In this document: piece after piece, positions 61,613-64,000 of the stretch
How positions within the stretch are numbered: the first letter of the stretch is position 1
Layout: each line of letters opens with the position of its first letter
Assembly (NCBI GenBank): GCA_020050685.1
Contig: JAGVKG010000029.1
Location: 124,001 to 188,000 of the forward strand
Length of the DNA: 64,000 nucleotides
From: Candidatus Obscuribacterales bacterium
GTDB taxonomy: Bacteria > Cyanobacteriota > Vampirovibrionia > Obscuribacterales > Obscuribacteraceae
Direction: 5' to 3'
The notes under the pieces: generated by a model
The model's input: only the letters and a program-made list of their open reading frames with translations
What the model was told of the DNA's origin: nothing
The model's database searches: none
Position numbers and translations under genes: made by a program

Positions 61613-63349
61613 TTGGCAACCATTACTGGCAAGTGGCACAAGCTCTTAGCTTTACCAGTGAAGTATCACGTGGTAACTGCACTTGTCTGCCTTTCACTCA
61701 TTGAGCTCATCTGTTTTGGCAAAGTCATCCGCCAAGTTGGTTTTTACTTGGATGATTGGACAACTCTTTGCACTCTGCATTTTGGACCACAAGACTTTGG
61801 CTCGATGCTCAGTCATTATCTCTTGGTCGATCCCAAAGTGATTATTCGTCCGGTGGAAGTTTTGCATTTTGCCGGACTCTACAAATTATTCGGCATCCAT
61901 CCCTTTGGTTATCACATCTTCAATGCTTTGCTGGAAGTAGGATGTGCGTGGTTGTTTTACCTCTGTTTGACTCTGCTAACCAACAATCGTTCCTTTTCCT
62001 TTTTAGCATCCGTGCTTCTCTTACTTCTGCCTTTGCATGATTCAACACATTATTGGGTCTTGTGTTCATCTGTCACCCTCAGCCTTTTCTTCTATCTGGC
62101 AAGTTTCTGGCTGACGATTCAATCCAGCCGGAAGCGCAATGCCAGTTTCCTGCTCTTGGCCGTTTTCAGTTTTGCTATTTCGATTTTCAACTATGAATCA
62201 TTCCTGCCGCTTTGTTTATTGAATGTGGCATATTTGGCATTTGCCGACCGTAGATCAGAGACTGAACATCGCATCTTTCAAGTTAGAAAGTTTTTCTCTG
62301 GCTTGCTGGCATTTGGTTTAGCGATTGGTTCGCTTTGGGTCTATCAAAAGGACATAGTGCCAAAACTTGTTGCTCTCAACTGGCGTCACATCGTCACCTT
62401 TGATCCACTCAATATTGCTAACACATTAATCGCCGGGATCAATACAACGCTGCCAAGTCAAACCATCCCATTTTTCGGTCGTTTGATAGTCTCGCATTTT
62501 CAAAGCCATCTAACGGCCATCGATGTACTCAATTTGATTTTGATTGCAGCGATTACTTGTTTTGCATTCATAAATTTCTATCGCCAAGACAAACATAATC
62601 AAAGACAATATTTTGCTCTGGCGGCAATTGGTGCAGGCATCATTGTCTTGTCTTATGCAATTTTTGCCCTTAATCCAAGCTACATTCCTAATCTCAATAC
62701 GATCCTCAATCGCATCAACACTGGCGCTTGCATCGGGCTCAGCCTGATCATCGCGGCCATGGTGGCACTCTTGCTTGACCTTTCCACAAGACCAGGTTTC
62801 AGGCAAGCTTTATCCTTAGGTCTCTTGATCCCGCTTATTTCGTTTTTGACGCTTGCCAATTGGGCAATGGCTCAACCTTGGATTCTTTCCTGCCAGACAC
62901 AAAAACATGTCTGGAATTTGATAGAAGGGCAAAAGGAAACTCTCACACCACAAGCATCGCTCATTTTAGCCAACTGCCCACGCTACACAATGTGGAGTCC
63001 GGTGTTTGATGGTGTCTGGGATTTCCAATCTATGGTACGGCTGGCAACAAACAACAAAGAAGCCAAAGGTGGCGTGGTGTCAGAGCGAATTCGCATTTAT
63101 CAAGATCACGTGGCCGATATTTCTGCCGGGTATACCTGTGGCACGTATCCATTCAAAGATATGTATTTAGTCTTTGGCCATGAACAGATACTGGTGCCGA
63201 TTCACGACGCAAAAACTTTTGTCGAGACAATTGCCGCACAAGGAATGACTTTCGATCTCAATCAAAAGTCCCTTGATACCTGGGCCAAGCAAATTGCTTT
63301 GTTTAGCAACAAAGCTAAAGCCGCCGCAAGCGCAAAGGCAGTTTATTAG
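61613..63349 (+). CDS. Polytopic membrane protein, GT-C glycosyltransferase-like
   Basis: A 578-residue protein with about 10-11 membrane helices over residues 18-435 and a C-terminal soluble part. After helix 1 comes GFYLDDWTTL, an acidic pair in the first extracytoplasmic loop as in GT-C (PMT/ArnT-like) glycosyltransferases. Asp/His pieces follow (VIIRPVEVLHFAG, FGYHIFNALLEV). I see no further family signature, so GT-C is a suggestion. The start is a TTG with only a weak purine stretch upstream. The next gene starts at the stop codon (TAGTG), so the two are coupled. Confidence 0.7.
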   Translation: MATITGKWHKLLALPVKYHVVTALVCLSLIELICFGKVIRQVGFYLDDWTTLCTLHFGPQDFGSMLSHYLLVDPKVIIRPVEVLHFAGLYKLFGIHPFGYHIFNALLEVGCAWLFYLCLTLLTNNRSFSFLASVLLLLLPLHDSTHYWVLCSSVTLSLFFYLASFWLTIQSSRKRNASFLLLAVFSFAISIFNYESFLPLCLLNVAYLAFADRRSETEHRIFQVRKFFSGLLAFGLAIGSLWVYQKDIVPKLVALNWRHIVTFDPLNIANTLIAGINTTLPSQTIPFFGRLIVSHFQSHLTAIDVLNLILIAAITCFAFINFYRQDKHNQRQYFALAAIGAGIIVLSYAIFALNPSYIPNLNTILNRINTGACIGLSLIIAAMVALLLDLSTRPGFRQALSLGLLIPLISFLTLANWAMAQPWILSCQTQKHVWNLIEGQKETLTPQASLILANCPRYTMWSPVFDGVWDFQSMVRLATNNKEAKGGVVSERIRIYQDHVADISAGYTCGTYPFKDMYLVFGHEQILVPIHDAKTFVETIAAQGMTFDLNQKSLDTWAKQIALFSNKAKAAASAKAVY

Positions 63350-64000
63350 TGGTGGCGAGTAGCAAACTACCTTCAATAAGCAAACTGGCCGGCAGTACGT
63401 TTCTGCTTACCGTCTTGATCCTTATCGGCTTTGACTTGCTAGTCTCTGCCACCGATCCCTTGAAGCGGCTGAATGCTACAGGCTTCACTTCTTTGCGCCA
63501 ATATTTTGTGGTATCAAAATTGCCTGAGTTTCTCACATCAGCACGCAAGCCGGAAATTATCATCACTGGTTCATCGCTCATGCTCTATCCAAACGTAAGA
63601 GCTGATGATGCGCTTGCCGGTCGCAGGCAAAGAACCGATGCCGCCTATGTACGTGACGTAATTGATCCTTATGCTTATGCACATTATTTGGAACAGTCGC
63701 TCAAACATCTGACTGGACGAAATTATGATATTGCCAATTTAGCAACGGCAGGTGGCATGATCTCCGATCAATTTGTCGTCTTCCGCAAATGTTTATCGGC
63801 GGACAAGAAACCTAGTCTGCTTATCTGCGACATTTCGCCGCGAGAGTTTTTGGACAATAACCAGGTCGAGCCGGACAAGACACCAGTGTATGTGGTGCTT
63901 TCTGATTTCACTTGCTTGGCTGATCTGCTTCAAGCCAAAGCAAGCGTGGATGAAACCGGCAAGGCAGCGATTGCCAATCTTTGGAGCTTCTATCGCAATC
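63349..64000 (+). CDS. SGNH-hydrolase-like membrane-anchored protein, cut by the window end
   Basis: A reading frame open from GTG at 63349 (or GTG at 63352) to the window edge, about 217 codons. One membrane segment lies at about residues 17-35 (STFLLTVLILIGFDLLVSA). It is followed by EIIITGSSLMLYP, like block I of SGNH/GDSL-type esterases with Ser in G-S-S, then NLATAGGMISDQF and LLICDISPREFLDN. This layout resembles DltD/AlgX-like or DUF1574-type acyl-transfer proteins in envelope polymer modification. The catalytic D-x-x-H block would be beyond the edge. It overlaps the GT-C-like gene stop, suggesting joint work on a surface polymer. Confidence 0.65.
   Translation, partial: MVASSKLPSISKLAGSTFLLTVLILIGFDLLVSATDPLKRLNATGFTSLRQYFVVSKLPEFLTSARKPEIIITGSSLMLYPNVRADDALAGRRQRTDAAYVRDVIDPYAYAHYLEQSLKHLTGRNYDIANLATAGGMISDQFVVFRKCLSADKKPSLLICDISPREFLDNNQVEPDKTPVYVVLSDFTCLADLLQAKASVDETGKAAIANLWSFYRN

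Overview
The window reads as a gene-dense stretch of a diderm bacterial chromosome of moderate GC: about 53 protein genes, one tRNA gene, no rRNA, no insertion sequence and no CRISPR array. Signal peptides, a TolC-like outer-membrane protein and an RND efflux set show an outer membrane. A carotenoid oxygenase, a PaO/VanA-like Rieske oxygenase, a cyanobacteria-style single-chain cellulose synthase and a tRNA gene without encoded CCA would suit a non-photosynthetic relative of Cyanobacteria (Melainabacteria/Vampirovibrionia, for example Obscuribacterales). This placement is an inference and was not tested. Most starts have a GGAG-type ribosome-binding site; ATGA/TAATG overlaps and GTG/TTG starts are common. 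No stretch longer than 300 bases lacks a gene.

Layout. 0.1-3.7 kb: globin, a small secreted protein, a VOC protein, then divergently a Rieske oxygenase coupled to a serine beta-lactamase-like enzyme. 3.8-7.6 kb: S9 peptidase, a membrane protein, an ACT-domain protein and tRNA-Leu(UAA). 7.6-9.7 kb: a tightly coupled FAH / phosphoribosyltransferase-like / GNAT operon. 9.8-17.3 kb: rhodanese, a di-haem DUF1111-type cytochrome and a 1,740-residue glycine-rich adhesin-like protein ending at a clear terminator. 17.3-23.8 kb: a PilZ-carrying cellulose synthase with a tandem-receiver regulator, then three secreted proteins of unknown role. 23.8-30.2 kb: a divergent xylose locus. xylA is followed by a TPR protein and a DNMT2-like methyltransferase; xylB is followed by a DCC-lipase maturation factor fusion. 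30.2-39.5 kb: methyltransferase plus P450, galM, secreted proteins, an AMI1-like amidase, a UMF1-type transporter and ribokinase. 39.6-42.6 kb: higBA, a DUF2141 protein and a carotenoid oxygenase, bracketed by a 24-bp direct repeat. 42.6-52.4 kb: secreted proteins, mltG, a K+-channel-like protein, a TolC-like protein. 52.5-60.4 kb: two tandem RND permeases and their adaptor. 60.6-64 kb: small proteins, a GT-C-like membrane protein and a truncated SGNH-like protein.

How it fits together. xylA, xylB, galM and rbsK form a pentose/aldose entry set. The RND permeases, adaptor and TolC-like protein could form one tripartite pump. Cellulose synthase, its regulator and the large adhesin suggest surface attachment. 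The strongest items for a second look are the DNMT2-like enzyme inside the xylA operon, the direct repeats around the higBA-carotenoid segment, and a strongly over-represented octamer, TGGTGGCA (38 sites found by eye on both strands).
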